Notes under the pieces: generated by a model | Told to the model about the DNA's origin: nothing | Seen by the model: the letters and a program-made list of their open reading frames with translations, nothing else | Database searches by the model: none | Program-made: the position numbers and the translations under genes | Shown: one piece after another, positions 34,941 through 44,464 of the stretch | Layout: each line of letters opens with the position of its first letter | Position numbering within the stretch: position 1 is the first letter of the stretch | Assembly: GCF_900215655.1 (NCBI RefSeq) | Contig: NZ_OBEN01000001.1 | Coordinates: 421,749 to 485,748 of the forward strand | DNA length: 64,000 nt | Direction of reading: 5' to 3' | Source: Hydrogenobacter hydrogenophilus | GTDB taxonomy: Bacteria; Aquificota; Aquificia; Aquificales; Aquificaceae

Positions 34941-35725
34941 GGATATACCCTGCGGTTGAAGTGATAGACGGTGCGGGAGTTAGGCTAAGAAGATACATAG
35001 GAAGTCCTTACCTTAGGGAGCTTGATCCTTTCCTCCTGCTGGACGAGTTTAAGAGCTCAAACCCTGAGGACTACCTGAAGGGCTTTCCAGAACATCCTCA
35101 CAGGGGATTTCAGACGCTCACTTACATGATAAGGGGACGCTTCCAACACAGAGACAGCACCGGTGCTGAGGGTATCTTAGAAGATGGCTGGCTTCAGTGG
35201 ATGAACGCAGGAAGGGGGGTGCTACATTCCGAGATGCCCTTAGTAAAGGATGGGTTCGTGTGGGGTTTCCAACTTTGGCTCAACAACCCTAAAGATAAAA
35301 AGATGTCAGAACCTTTTTACTACAATTTTCCCGCACAGCTCATTGAGGACACCGCACTAAGTCAGGTGTGGGATCTTGCATGTGGACACATCAGAGAAAA
35401 GGGTTTTTATCCCCTTGTGTACTTACATGTAAAGCTCAAGATAGGAGGCAAGTTTTCCTTCCTGCCAAAAGAGGGAAGCAACACATTTGTAGCTCTATCA
35501 GAAGGCATCGTATCGCTGAGCTCATTGAAAGTTGAAGCGCCAGCTCTTATAGTACCGGATGATGATAAGTTTGAAATTACTGCCATTCAAGATGCAGTTT
35601 TTATTGTAGGAAGCGCAAAGCCACTAAGAGAACCAGTAGCCCGCTTTGGTCCTTTTGTGATGAGCACGCGTGAAGAGATAGAACAGGCACTACAGGAGTA
35701 TAAGGAAGGGAGGTTTGTTTTATGA
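34937..35725 (+). CDS. Pirin-family bicupin protein
   Basis: A 262-residue protein. Signatures are [40 protein letters not shown] (metal His-x-His) and [11 protein letters not shown]. Pirins bind Fe; some act as quercetinases, others as redox-dependent regulators. Coupled by ATGA to the CDGSH gene upstream and to the methyltransferase downstream. The role here is unknown. Confidence 0.93.
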   Translation: MRIYPAVEVIDGAGVRLRRYIGSPYLRELDPFLLLDEFKSSNPEDYLKGFPEHPHRGFQTLTYMIRGRFQHRDSTGAEGILEDGWLQWMNAGRGVLHSEMPLVKDGFVWGFQLWLNNPKDKKMSEPFYYNFPAQLIEDTALSQVWDLACGHIREKGFYPLVYLHVKLKIGGKFSFLPKEGSNTFVALSEGIVSLSSLKVEAPALIVPDDDKFEITAIQDAVFIVGSAKPLREPVARFGPFVMSTREEIEQALQEYKEGRFVL

Positions 35726-36300
35726 CTTTCAAGTTTCCTCCAGAAAACTGGCAGGCTCTTTTGAACCCAGAAAGGCAAAGGTGGCAAAGCATAGAAGTTT
35801 TCTTAGAAAAGGTAAAGCCTTCTCAGGAAGAAGTGTGGGTAGATCTGGGATGTGGTCCTGGGTACTTTACCATACCATTAGCCTTGAAGTGTAAAAAAGT
35901 GTATGCGGTAGATTCAGAAGACAAAATGCTTGAGATATGCAAACAAAGGGTAAAAGAGTCAGGATTAGAAGAGAAGGTGGAATTCGTTAAGTGTAGTGAA
36001 AAAGAAGTGCCTCTTCCTGACAGCATCGCAGACAGAGTGCTTATGGCAAACCTCTTACATGAGCTTCTTTATCCTTCTGAGTTTCTATATGAAGTTAAAA
36101 GAATTTCCAAAACCAACGCCCAAATTATCCTTATAGACTGGCACCCCATAACATCTCCTGCAGGACCTCCCATAGAAGAGAGGATCCCAGAAGATAAAGC
36201 TGTAGAACTTTTAAAAAAAAATGGTTTTCTTTTAACGGAAAGGTTAAATGTATTCCCATACCATTACTTTTTGGTACTAAGCAAGGAGGTAAAGTCATGA
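35722..36300 (+). CDS. Class I SAM-dependent methyltransferase
   Basis: A 192-residue methyltransferase with SAM-binding motif I WVDLGCGPGYFTIPLA, acidic motif VYAVDSEDKMLEIC, and a post-motif ANLLHELLYPSEFLYEVKRI. The type resembles UbiE/ArsM-like small-molecule methyltransferases, but the substrate is unknown. It overlaps its neighbours by 4 bp on both sides. Confidence 0.88.
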   Translation: MTFKFPPENWQALLNPERQRWQSIEVFLEKVKPSQEEVWVDLGCGPGYFTIPLALKCKKVYAVDSEDKMLEICKQRVKESGLEEKVEFVKCSEKEVPLPDSIADRVLMANLLHELLYPSEFLYEVKRISKTNAQIILIDWHPITSPAGPPIEERIPEDKAVELLKKNGFLLTERLNVFPYHYFLVLSKEVKS

Positions 36301-36527
36301 AGCAGGATATATCCAAGGAAAAGCTTCTGTCCTATGTGGAAAAGCTTAATGTCATCAAACAGGACATGCAACAACTCATAAGAGATATTGAAGACACCGT
36401 GCCTTATGCTCCCGTTGAAGGATGTGAAATATTTATGAAAAAGCTTTACGATGCAATAAACGAACACTTGGAAGCCATCAGCGAAGCAATAGAACATTGG
36501 GAGTGGATAGCAAACAAGGAGGGTTAA
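36297..36527 (+). CDS. Hypothetical helical protein, 76 residues
   Basis: A small acidic, helical protein with likely coiled-coil character (KLLSYVEKLNVIKQDMQQLIRDIE) and a second helix (LYDAINEHLEAISEAIEHWEW). One Cys. No family is recognised. Coupled by ATGA to the methyltransferase, with 3 bp to the next membrane-protein gene, so it belongs to this operon. Confidence 0.75.
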   Translation: MKQDISKEKLLSYVEKLNVIKQDMQQLIRDIEDTVPYAPVEGCEIFMKKLYDAINEHLEAISEAIEHWEWIANKEG

Positions 36528-36530
36528 ACC

Positions 36531-36935
36531 ATGTTGAAAGGTGCTAACCTTTTGAACTTTGTATTTGCAAGCCAGATGGGTGGCTATGCCATGGTGCTTT
36601 TGGACGAAGTTTATGCCAAATGGTTTGGGCTTTTTGGACTTTTCCCCGGTCTTAAAGACCCAACATGGTTTATACACCACCAGCTAGATGCCACCCTATT
36701 TGCTATACCCTTAGCGCTTCTTTGGAAGTCTCTACCTGGACCAGGAATTGTAAAAGGGCTCATATACGGAGTTTTCTGGCACATACTGGTTATAGTAATC
36801 TCCCTAATAGGATCTTTTGGAGGGGCAGAGTGGTTTCAAAGACCCATGACCATAAACGCTCAGATATCTACCTTTATACTTCACCTCGTGTGGGGAGGTT
36901 TGACGGGACTCCTCTATAGTCCAGAGGAAAGATAG
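36531..36935 (+). CDS. Four-helix membrane protein, paralogue of the 30.0-kb gene
   Basis: A 134-residue membrane protein with four hydrophobic segments. It shares with the protein at 29,971 the blocks GYAMVLLDEVY..WFGLFG, GIVKGLIYGVFWHILVI and FILHLVWGGLTGLLY. The family is not recognised. It is the last gene of the CDGSH-pirin operon. Two paralogues in one window suggest a locally duplicated, functionally separated pair. Confidence 0.78.
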   Translation: MLKGANLLNFVFASQMGGYAMVLLDEVYAKWFGLFGLFPGLKDPTWFIHHQLDATLFAIPLALLWKSLPGPGIVKGLIYGVFWHILVIVISLIGSFGGAEWFQRPMTINAQISTFILHLVWGGLTGLLYSPEER

Positions 36936-36969
36936 ACAAACTTAACTTGCCGAAGGCTTAAAAAAAGCT

Positions 36970-36975
36970 TAATAT
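36970..36975 (+). promoter_or_regulatory. -10-like hexamer TAATAT for the 299-residue gene
   Basis: TAATAT ends 7 nt before the ATG at 36983, with no Shine-Dalgarno sequence in the gap. Confidence 0.35.
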
Positions 36976-36982
36976 TTAAGTT

Positions 36983-37882
36983 ATGTTAGGTTCCATAAAG
37001 GAAACCGACAGGCTTGAAGGCATCTTTCTTGAGGTACTTGACGACACATCTAAAAAGGAGCTTATCCTTTACCTCCTTTGCTATGTACAGCTTATAAGGA
37101 AGGTAGGCAATGTTAACATCCCGTTGGACCAATTTTTAAGGTGTGCCAGCAGGAACTTTATCAACATGAGAAACTCTTGGAAGGACATATTGGCAGAAAT
37201 GAACATCTTTTTCATCAGCGACCTATACGGCAACACTTACACTGGCAAAGACATATACCGCGTGGATGAGAGAGGGTTTTACTTTATAAGCATAGATCAC
37301 AAGTACTGCAAAGACATAAGCTCCTTTAGCTCAAAAGTCGCCAAATATTGGGGAGTAATAAACAAGGTTTCTCATTACGGTAGAAGTATGACACCCTACG
37401 ATGCGGTGTATGTATCTGCCATTATGTTTAACGAAGGACTTTATGAGGAGCTCTTAAGCTACTGTGAGTTTCAGAAAGAAAGGTTCAGAAAAGAAGCTAA
37501 CTTTTTTGATGCGTTATCATCTCTATCTTTGGCTTATAAGAAAAAGGAAGGCGTAATAGAACACATAAACTACTGCATTAGAAAAATAGCTCCTTTTGGT
37601 GATGTTTACTACAGTATAAACCTTGAAAAGCTAAGAAAGGATCTTACAAAGCTTCTTAAAAAACTTCAAAAGGGCAAATCTTTAGAACACATTAAGATAG
37701 AGTTTGTAAATGGAGAAAAAAATAAAGAATCTACATGGAGGAGGCTTATAAAGGGGATAAGGAACATCTTCAGAAGGATAAAAGGAGGTAAAAGATGGAC
37801 TTTAACGACCTCAGAAACAGCCTGCTACTATTCCATAGAGGACTGCTCGAAAAAGCGGAAAAACTTCCTGACGGAAAGTTAA
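36983..37882 (+). CDS. Hypothetical protein, 299 residues
   Basis: A protein of unknown family. It is soluble and mostly helical, with Lys- and Arg-rich C-terminal parts (RRLIKGIRNIFRRIKGGK). The last 30 residues (after GGK; TLTTSETACYY...) read through the start of the next gene and do not look like normal coding sequence, so the real protein may end near 37,795 in relatives. The overlap of 88 bp is the longest same-strand one in the window. TAATAT precedes the ATG. Confidence 0.62.
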   Translation: MLGSIKETDRLEGIFLEVLDDTSKKELILYLLCYVQLIRKVGNVNIPLDQFLRCASRNFINMRNSWKDILAEMNIFFISDLYGNTYTGKDIYRVDERGFYFISIDHKYCKDISSFSSKVAKYWGVINKVSHYGRSMTPYDAVYVSAIMFNEGLYEELLSYCEFQKERFRKEANFFDALSSLSLAYKKKEGVIEHINYCIRKIAPFGDVYYSINLEKLRKDLTKLLKKLQKGKSLEHIKIEFVNGEKNKESTWRRLIKGIRNIFRRIKGGKRWTLTTSETACYYSIEDCSKKRKNFLTES

Positions 37883-38001
37883 AAGAGGCGTACCTGCGTG
37901 CCGCAAGGCATCTCAAGGATGTAGCTTCTTCTCTTTATCAGTTTGACCTCACTATGAAGGAGATAAAAGAACTTGAAAGAGAAAAAAACGAAAGTCATTG
38001 A
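37795..38001 (+). CDS. Hypothetical protein, 68 residues
   Basis: A short helical protein (FNDLRNSLLLFHRGLLEKAEKL, AARHLKDVASSLYQFDLTMKEIKELE). No family is recognised. AAAGGAGG just before the ATG is a strong ribosome binding site, which supports it over the overlapping tail of the previous frame. It overlaps the HD gene by one base (TGATG). Confidence 0.75.
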   Translation: MDFNDLRNSLLLFHRGLLEKAEKLPDGKLKEAYLRAARHLKDVASSLYQFDLTMKEIKELEREKNESH

Positions 38002-39140
38002 TGTTTAAAGACTTTTCTGATCCCATACACGGTTTTGTGAGGGTGGAGGATCATGAGCTCAAGGTGATAGATTCCATATACTTTCAAAGATTAAGGTATA
38101 TAAAACAGCTTGGCGTGGCTTATCTTGTCTTTCCATCTGCACATCACACGCGGTTTGAACACTCCATAGGAGTTATGGAGCTTGCCACACGCATATACAA
38201 TAGTTTGGGTCTAAAAGACAAAAGACTTTTGCAAATAGTTAGATTGGCTGGGCTCTTGCACGATATAGGACACCCACCTTTTTCACACACTACAGAAGTT
38301 CTTTTGGGAGACAAGAGCCACGAAGATGTTGGCTATAAAGCAATAACAGAAGGCCATGTGGGAGAAATATTAAGGAGAGAAGGCTTTTCTTACGATGAGG
38401 TTGAGCTTATAGCAAGGCTTGCTTTCAAAAGATGCTCTCAGGATGAGGAGAGGATTCTTTCTGACATAATAACGGGTGAGTTTGGAGCAGACAGAATGGA
38501 TTATCTAAGAAGAGACGCCTACTTTTGTGGAACATACTATGGATTTTTTGATTATGAAAGACTCCTAAATCACATTGATCTAATAGAAGGTAAAAAGACG
38601 GTAAATATCAGTGCCATAAGGACCTTAGAGAGCTTCTTCCTTGGGCGTTATTTTATGTACGCCCAAGTTTATTTTCACAAGGTAGTTAGGATACTCAACA
38701 TACACCTTCTTGAGCTGATAGAGCGATTTTTCAGGAGGGATCAATTTTTAAATACGGACTCGCTTATGACCATGACAGACGGAGAACTCCTTGCGGTAGC
38801 TTTAAAACACCCAGATAACATACACATTAAAAGGCTTATAGGTAGGGAGCACTTCAGAGAGGTATTTAGCACAAACTCCTACGAGGAGTTCCAAGAGGTA
38901 AAGAAGGAGCTAACATTACGGTATGAACCTGAAGTGCTAAGGTTTGACGCTGTGCGTAAAAAAGTGATGGACGATGACGTGCTACTCTCTAAAAACAACA
39001 CCCTTGTGTCTCTGAGGGAAGCCTCTGATGTGATGGCTAATCTGAAAGACATTGAAATCTACAGGGTTTACGCAGAAAGGTCTCTCAAAGACGAGATGAG
39101 AAAACTATTGACCACAAAAGGATACCATGGTAAGCCTTAG
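38001..39140 (+). CDS. HD-domain phosphohydrolase (dGTPase-like, COG1078 type)
   Basis: A 379-residue hydrolase. Start FKDFSDPIHGFVRV followed by HTRFEHSIGVMELATR, LAGLLHDIGHPPFSH (the HD metal motif) and GEFGADRMDYLRRD match this family. It resembles bacterial dNTPase homologues; the substrate is not known. ATG 38001 overlaps the previous stop (TGATG). It overlaps the transglutaminase gene by 14 bp. Confidence 0.88.
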   Translation: MFKDFSDPIHGFVRVEDHELKVIDSIYFQRLRYIKQLGVAYLVFPSAHHTRFEHSIGVMELATRIYNSLGLKDKRLLQIVRLAGLLHDIGHPPFSHTTEVLLGDKSHEDVGYKAITEGHVGEILRREGFSYDEVELIARLAFKRCSQDEERILSDIITGEFGADRMDYLRRDAYFCGTYYGFFDYERLLNHIDLIEGKKTVNISAIRTLESFFLGRYFMYAQVYFHKVVRILNIHLLELIERFFRRDQFLNTDSLMTMTDGELLAVALKHPDNIHIKRLIGREHFREVFSTNSYEEFQEVKKELTLRYEPEVLRFDAVRKKVMDDDVLLSKNNTLVSLREASDVMANLKDIEIYRVYAERSLKDEMRKLLTTKGYHGKP

Positions 39141-41034
39141 GTATATAACCCTTTTTTTGGTGCACTTGTGCGCTTTGGTGGGGGCGTTATCTCTTTATGG
39201 TGTTGCGGAGCAAGTATTTTATGCTATTTTCCTCTTTTTGTATGCTGTGGGTATGTACGCGGATGTTAAAAAACACTACCCCATAAAGAGATGGATCCTT
39301 AACACTTTTGCCCTGATCCTATCTGGATACTTCCTAGCTTTTATAAGCTTAGATGACTTGCTAAAGCCCTTTGCCAACGCTGTGCTCTTGCTTCTTGCGG
39401 TAAAGAGTCTTGAGGAAAAAAAACCAAGAGACATGTATCAGATACTGCTTCTTAGCCTTTTTGCCGTATCCATATCCACTGTTTATAATCTGAGTATAAG
39501 TTTCGCTTTTTTGCTTTTACTTGAATTAGCCCTCGGTGTTTCCTCTTTAGTTTTCATAAATCTCTACACGGGTGTGGGTGATAAGGTAGTTAGTAAAAAC
39601 ATAGTTAAAAGCTATGCTCTGGTATCTGTGGTGTTTTTTCTCGTGGTAAGTTTTCTCACGGTGCCCTTCTTCTTTTTGCTTCCGAGAACTCAAACACCCC
39701 TTTTTGATGTATTTGGAAAAGCAAGCTCTGGATTAAAAACAGGCATAGCGGACAGCGTAGTTTTGGGTAAGGTGGGACAGATACAACAAGATAACACGGT
39801 AGCCTTCAGAGTGTATGGTCTACCCAATGGACTTAAGAATATGTATTGGAGAGTTTCTGTCTTTGACACATATGTGGGAAATGAGTGGATAAGCACAAAA
39901 AAGCAAGAGATTCCCGTTTTATCTTATAAAGGTAAGCTTACTTATTACACAGTACTGCTTGAGCCTACTTTTGAGAAATACCTGCCAGCTCTTGATTATC
40001 CTGTGAGTGTGCAAAACTTAGAGGGTCTTGTAGGAAAAGTCCTTATGCTCTCAGGAGGAGTTCTTGGGTTTTCAAAAGAGATAACCAGACCCGTAAGGTA
40101 CACTGCAGTATCTTCGGACATACCACCCTTGTACGAAGACCCACAGGATTATACAGAGGTACCAAAAGGTTTGTCTAAAAGCATTGTAGAACTTGCTCAT
40201 CAGCTTTCTAAGGGAGCAAAGGACCAAGAAGACATGCTCAAAAACTTGGAAAAATTCTTTTCAAAAGGCTTTAGATACTCTCTTGAACTTGGAAGGTATA
40301 GTGGAGATCCTCTTGAATACTTTCTTTTTGTTTCAAAAAAAGGGAACTGTGAGTATTACGCTAGCGCTACCGCCATACTCCTTAGGCTTATGGGCATTCC
40401 TGCAAGGGTAGTAGGCGGATTTAAGGGAGGTATATGGAACGATTACGGGAACTATTATGTAATTACTAACTCAATGGCTCATGTATGGGTTGAGGCTTAT
40501 ATAAAAGGTCGCTGGGTAAGAGTAGACACTACACCACCTTACACTTCACCGAATCTAAAGGAGGTATCCAAGTTTTCCCTCATGAAGGATGCTGTACTGA
40601 GCTTCTGGTACTCAAATGTAGTAGGTTTTTCTTCAGAAAAGCAGTTTTCCCTCTTTGAAAAGATCCAAAGGGAGGTGAGATTTGGTATAAAGACGCACAA
40701 CCTAAGAAAACCTATTTTGAGAATTTTTGAGTTTCTTTTAATGGCTTTTGTGGTATACCTACTTCTAAAGCTATATAAAAATAGCAGGAAGACTCCAGAA
40801 AACCTCTACAGAGAGATGCTCAAACTTTTAAAAATGCCAAACACTCTGCTCCCAGAGGAATTACTTAAAAACCTTAAAGGTTCAGAAGTATTTCCTTACG
40901 CTGAGTACATAGTAAAGCTTTATCAAAGGCACAGGTTTTCTCCTTACAAGATATACAAAGACGAAGTTCTCACAGGATACGAATCTATAAAAACCATGAA
41001 AAAACTCCTTAGAAATAACGCTCGTCGCTCCTGA
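39127..41034 (+). CDS. TgpA-like membrane protein with transglutaminase domain
   Basis: A 635-residue protein. Residues 1-200 form several membrane helices (TgpA N-terminal type). A periplasmic transglutaminase-like core follows, with the catalytic triad in [27 protein letters not shown] (Cys), MAHVWVEAY (His) and VRVDTTPP (Asp). One more helix near 540 ([14 protein letters not shown]) and a C-terminal cytosolic tail follow. Such proteins may modify cell-envelope proteins. The 3' end overlaps queF by 26 bp. Confidence 0.88.
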   Translation: MVSLRYITLFLVHLCALVGALSLYGVAEQVFYAIFLFLYAVGMYADVKKHYPIKRWILNTFALILSGYFLAFISLDDLLKPFANAVLLLLAVKSLEEKKPRDMYQILLLSLFAVSISTVYNLSISFAFLLLLELALGVSSLVFINLYTGVGDKVVSKNIVKSYALVSVVFFLVVSFLTVPFFFLLPRTQTPLFDVFGKASSGLKTGIADSVVLGKVGQIQQDNTVAFRVYGLPNGLKNMYWRVSVFDTYVGNEWISTKKQEIPVLSYKGKLTYYTVLLEPTFEKYLPALDYPVSVQNLEGLVGKVLMLSGGVLGFSKEITRPVRYTAVSSDIPPLYEDPQDYTEVPKGLSKSIVELAHQLSKGAKDQEDMLKNLEKFFSKGFRYSLELGRYSGDPLEYFLFVSKKGNCEYYASATAILLRLMGIPARVVGGFKGGIWNDYGNYYVITNSMAHVWVEAYIKGRWVRVDTTPPYTSPNLKEVSKFSLMKDAVLSFWYSNVVGFSSEKQFSLFEKIQREVRFGIKTHNLRKPILRIFEFLLMAFVVYLLLKLYKNSRKTPENLYREMLKLLKMPNTLLPEELLKNLKGSEVFPYAEYIVKLYQRHRFSPYKIYKDEVLTGYESIKTMKKLLRNNARRS

Positions 41035-41389
41035 CTGTTATTACCGTATGCACATTACCTCTTGGGTTGAAATCGCCTATAACCTCAAGAAAGCGCGGCT
41101 TTAATGTCTCATAAAGTGCTGTGTATATCTCGTTGGTTGCCTGTTCGTGAGATATGTACCTATTCCTAAATTTGTTAAGCCAGAGCTTCAGAGACCTTAA
41201 CTCTATTATGTACTTGTCTGGAATGTAGCGTATCTTTATTGTAGCGTAATCAGGATATCCAGAGCGAGGACAAAGACAGGAAAATTCAGGAAAAGTTATT
41301 TCAATAAGATAGTCCCTTTCAGGGGTAGGGTTTTCCCAAGGTTCCAACTCAGCAGACTCTATGGCAAGCTCTCCGTACTTTTTCTCCAT
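41009..41389 (-). CDS. queF: NADPH-dependent 7-cyano-7-deazaguanine reductase (QueF)
   Basis: A 126-residue unimodular QueF that reduces preQ0 to preQ1 in queuosine synthesis. Landmarks are [20 protein letters not shown], where a Cys forms the thioimide, the QueF motif [21 protein letters not shown], and the C-terminal [11 protein letters not shown]. It sits just 20 bp from divergent wzm. queA, a later step of the same route, is 3 kb downstream. Confidence 0.94.
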   Translation of the reverse strand: MEKKYGELAIESAELEPWENPTPERDYLIEITFPEFSCLCPRSGYPDYATIKIRYIPDKYIIELRSLKLWLNKFRNRYISHEQATNEIYTALYETLKPRFLEVIGDFNPRGNVHTVITVRSDERYF

Positions 41390-41393
41390 AATG

Positions 41394-41399
41394 TATAAT
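41394..41399 (+). promoter_or_regulatory. -10 box TATAAT for the wzm-wzt operon
   Basis: TATAAT lies in the 20-bp gap between queF and wzm, ending 10 nt before the wzm ATG. Any -35 element must lie inside the queF coding region. Confidence 0.45.
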
Positions 41400-41409
41400 T
41401 TACAACAAA

Positions 41410-42165
41410 ATGCGGTACTTTTTTGACTTAGTCTATGTCTTAACTCAGAAGGAAATAAAGGTAAGATACAAGAACAGTGTTTTGGGGTACTTCTGGTCAG
41501 TTATGCATCCTTTAGCTTTCGCTTTGATGTTCTACATAGCCTTTAAGGTTTTTATGAAAGTAAAAATAGAAGATTATCCCCTTTTTCTCATAACAGGGTT
41601 GTTCCCTTGGCAGTGGTTTTCTAATTCGGTAAGCTCCTCCCTTTTTGTGCTTATGGATAACGCCTCTCTTATAAAAAAGCTCAACTTTCCAAGGGAGCTC
41701 ATCCCTCTGTCTTGTGTGATAAACCACTCCTTACATTTTCTTCTATCTGTGCCTGTGGTACTTATTTTTGCATATCTTTACGGTAAAAGCCCAAGCTGGT
41801 GGCTACCCTTAGGTTTGTTTGTAGTATTTGTGGTCCAATTCTTGCTTAGTTATGGCGTATCTCTTGCCGTTTCCTCCTTACACCTCTTTTTTCGCGATCT
41901 TGATAGGCTTGTGAGCATTTTTCTCACACTTCTTTTTTACATGACGCCTGTGGTTTATAGCGAGGATATGCTTCCAGAAAATTACAAATACATACTTTAT
42001 CTTAATCCCATAGCTCCTCTGATAGTATGTTGGAGAAGGCTCTTTTTTGGACAGTCTTTTGAGTTAAACTTCCTACTTTTTGGATTTTTGTATTCTCTGA
42101 TCATCTTTCTTGCAGGCTACAGCCTTTTTAGGAAGTTGTCTTGGAGGTTTGCAGAGGTTCTCTGA
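41410..42165 (+). CDS. wzm: ABC-2 type polysaccharide export permease (Wzm-like)
   Basis: A 251-residue membrane protein with six helices. [36 protein letters not shown] is the classical opening of O-antigen / teichoic-acid export permeases. [12 protein letters not shown] and [29 protein letters not shown] also match. It exports a lipid-linked polysaccharide together with the ATPase encoded directly downstream. Confidence 0.93.
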   Translation: MRYFFDLVYVLTQKEIKVRYKNSVLGYFWSVMHPLAFALMFYIAFKVFMKVKIEDYPLFLITGLFPWQWFSNSVSSSLFVLMDNASLIKKLNFPRELIPLSCVINHSLHFLLSVPVVLIFAYLYGKSPSWWLPLGLFVVFVVQFLLSYGVSLAVSSLHLFFRDLDRLVSIFLTLLFYMTPVVYSEDMLPENYKYILYLNPIAPLIVCWRRLFFGQSFELNFLLFGFLYSLIIFLAGYSLFRKLSWRFAEVL

Positions 42166-42932
42166 TGAATCAGGCAGTAGTTATTTTTGACAAGGTAAGC
42201 AAATCTTACCCTTTCTATACACACATGACAGCAGGATTAAAAAAGTTCATCTTTACACTACCCTCTTCCTTAAAGGAGCTAAAAAGCAAGAGCTTTGAAG
42301 CCCTTAGGGATGTATCCTTTGAGGTTTATAAAGGTGAAACCTTTGGTATAGTAGGTAAAAACGGCGCAGGCAAAAGTACCATACTTGGCTTGATAGCAGG
42401 AGTTATAAAACCTACAAAAGGAAGGGTTATAGTAAGAGGAAAGGTAAGCCCTCTTTTAGAGCTTGGTGCTGGATTTCACAAAGATCTTACAGGTAGGGAA
42501 AATATAGTTCTCAACGGGGTTCTTATGGGAATGACCAGAAAAGAGGTTATGAAGAAGATGGACAGCATAATAGAATTTTCCGAGCTTGGAGATTTTATAG
42601 ACCAACCTTTGAGGACTTACTCGTCAGGTATGGTTGCGAGGCTTGCCTTTTCCATAGTGGCACACTTAGACCCAGACATACTCCTAATAGATGAAGTGTT
42701 AGCGGTTGGAGATTTGAGTTTTCAAAGGAAGTGTCTGAAAAAAATGGAAGAGTTTAAGCAAAAGGGTATCACTATCATATTAGTGTCTCATTCTGTGGAG
42801 GACATAAAGAAGGTATGTGATAGGGTAATGTGGATAGAAAATCACACAGTGTATAAGATAGGAAAACCTCATGAAGTTATGGAAGAGTATGTCTTTACAA
42901 AGGGACTACCTGAACCTAAAATGATGTTATGA
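42165..42932 (+). CDS. wzt: ABC transporter ATPase for polysaccharide export (Wzt-like)
   Basis: A 255-residue ATPase. Walker A is GIVGKNGAGKST, the Q-loop region LLELGAGFHKDLTGRENI is typical of the Wzt/TagH type, the ABC signature is YSSGMVARLAFS, and Walker B is ILLIDEVLAVGD. It lacks the C-terminal O-antigen-binding domain of large Wzt. It starts at 42165 (TGATG with the wzm stop) and overlaps mgtC by 4 bp. Confidence 0.93.
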   Translation: MNQAVVIFDKVSKSYPFYTHMTAGLKKFIFTLPSSLKELKSKSFEALRDVSFEVYKGETFGIVGKNGAGKSTILGLIAGVIKPTKGRVIVRGKVSPLLELGAGFHKDLTGRENIVLNGVLMGMTRKEVMKKMDSIIEFSELGDFIDQPLRTYSSGMVARLAFSIVAHLDPDILLIDEVLAVGDLSFQRKCLKKMEEFKQKGITIILVSHSVEDIKKVCDRVMWIENHTVYKIGKPHEVMEEYVFTKGLPEPKMML

Positions 42933-43594
42933 GCCTTACTGAACATCTTCCTTTCCCCGTGTGGGAAGGTTTTTTAAGGATAACATTGGCTTTCCTTTCG
43001 GGCGCTCTGATAGGCTTAGAGAGGGAAAAGAGAAGACAACCTGCAGGCTTTAGAACTCACTCCGTTCTGGCTCTTGGCTCCGCTCTTATGAGCGTGCTTT
43101 CCCTTTACACAGCTTACGCTTATGGTCAAGGTGTGTCAGCAGATCCATCCAGAATAGCATCACAGGTAATAACGGGTATAGGTTTCCTCGGTGCAGGTGC
43201 TATAATAAGGTTGGGTGTATCCATAAAGGGACTCACTACTGCTGCAAGCCTTTGGACTACAGCAGGTATAGGACTTTCCATAGGCATGGGCATGTACACT
43301 ATGTCTCTTTTTGCTCTTTTGCTATTACTTCTTACCCTTTCTGCCATGAGCAGGATAGAAAAAGAGTTCATAAGAATGGGTACAAGGTATATAATAGAGT
43401 TAACCGTTGAAGGTGTAGAGGATCCTGTAAATTACCTGAGAGACTTCTTAAGAGACTTTGAAGTGCGTAGAGTATTAAAGCTAAAAGAAGGATTTGAAAT
43501 AACTCTGCAGAGCGAACTTAACGAAAGAGAAAAAGATACACTTATGGAAAGGTTCATAAAGGATAAGTTCGTAAAAAGCGTAGAAATACTGTAA
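42929..43594 (+). CDS. MgtC/SapB-family membrane protein
   Basis: A 221-residue protein with about five N-terminal helices. SGALIGLEREKRRQPAGFRTHSVLALGSALMS and SQVITGIGFLGAGAIIRLG, SIKGLTTAASLWTTAGIGLSIGMGMY are diagnostic for MgtC/SapB. The C-terminal 80 residues are a small ACT-like cytosolic domain. Its role (Mg homeostasis or modulation of ATP synthase in other species) is not settled. Coupled by ATGA to wzt. Confidence 0.9.
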   Translation: MSLTEHLPFPVWEGFLRITLAFLSGALIGLEREKRRQPAGFRTHSVLALGSALMSVLSLYTAYAYGQGVSADPSRIASQVITGIGFLGAGAIIRLGVSIKGLTTAASLWTTAGIGLSIGMGMYTMSLFALLLLLLTLSAMSRIEKEFIRMGTRYIIELTVEGVEDPVNYLRDFLRDFEVRRVLKLKEGFEITLQSELNEREKDTLMERFIKDKFVKSVEIL

Positions 43595-43597
43595 AAT
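43592..43597 (+). promoter_or_regulatory. -10-like hexamer TAAAAT for secF
   Basis: TAAAAT ends 6 nt before the secF ATG, overlapping the mgtC stop codon. No Shine-Dalgarno sequence is present. Confidence 0.35.
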
Positions 43598-43603
43598 TTT
43601 GTT

Positions 43604-44464
43604 ATGAAACAGATTGATTTTATGGGTATAAGGCAGTATGCCTATATCATTTCCCTAATTCTTATCTTTGTTAGCTTGTTCTCTCTGTACTGGAATGGTT
43701 TGAACTTAGGGCTTGATTTTACAGGCGGAACAGTTATAGAAGTGAAATATTCACCAAAGATAGACATAGCTAAGGTGAGAAAAGCTTTAGAAGATGAAGG
43801 TCTGCATTCTGTGCAGGTTCAGGATACTGCTTCTGGAACGGTGTTGGTAAAGCTCAAAGTGGGAGAACCAAAAGATAAAGCTCTTAGTGCTCTTAGAAAG
43901 CTTGGAAGCGCTGAGATTGTCAGTATGCAAAGTATAGGCGGTGTGATAAGCGATGAATTAAGAAGAAAAGCCATATGGTCTCTCTTAGTTGCTATAGGCG
44001 GAATACTACTTTACCTAGGCTACAGATTTGAGCCCTTATGGTCTCTTAGTGGTATAGTGGCTCTCGTTCACGATGTGCTCGTGGTTTTAGGTGCGTATTC
44101 TCTCACACAGAAGGAGATAAATCTTGATGTGGTAGCTTCCTTTCTTATAGTGGCGGGTTATTCTGTATCAGACACAGTGGTAGTATTTGATAGGATAAGG
44201 GAGAACCTTAGAATAAAAAAGGCTACAGACCTTAAGCAAGTGATAAATCTATCTATAAACCAAACCTTAGCAAGAACTCTAATGACATCTTTGACGGTCT
44301 TTGTGGTTGCTTTTACTCTGTTCTTACTGGGTGGACCTGCTCTCTCTGACATTATGTTTGCCTTTGTAATAGGCATAGCGGTTGGTACTTTATCTTCCAT
44401 ATTTGTTGCAAGCGCTCTCATGTTAGATATAAAGAAGAGGGTTTTTAATGAAATCACAGTATGA
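43604..44464 (+). CDS. secF: Protein translocase subunit SecF
   Basis: A 286-residue RND-type protein with six helices. LGLDFTGGTVIEVKYS follows helix 1, and VAGYSVSDTVVVFDRIREN and SINQTLARTLMTSLTVF are the SecF hallmarks. With SecD it uses the proton gradient to pull secreted proteins across the membrane. No secD is adjacent in this window. It overlaps queA by 11 bp. Confidence 0.95.
   Translation: MKQIDFMGIRQYAYIISLILIFVSLFSLYWNGLNLGLDFTGGTVIEVKYSPKIDIAKVRKALEDEGLHSVQVQDTASGTVLVKLKVGEPKDKALSALRKLGSAEIVSMQSIGGVISDELRRKAIWSLLVAIGGILLYLGYRFEPLWSLSGIVALVHDVLVVLGAYSLTQKEINLDVVASFLIVAGYSVSDTVVVFDRIRENLRIKKATDLKQVINLSINQTLARTLMTSLTVFVVAFTLFLLGGPALSDIMFAFVIGIAVGTLSSIFVASALMLDIKKRVFNEITV

Noticed and set aside
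36983..37882. Gene split by a sequencing error
   Set aside because: No alternative frame gives a clearly better continuation, so it is listed as an odd overlap rather than a proven frameshift.
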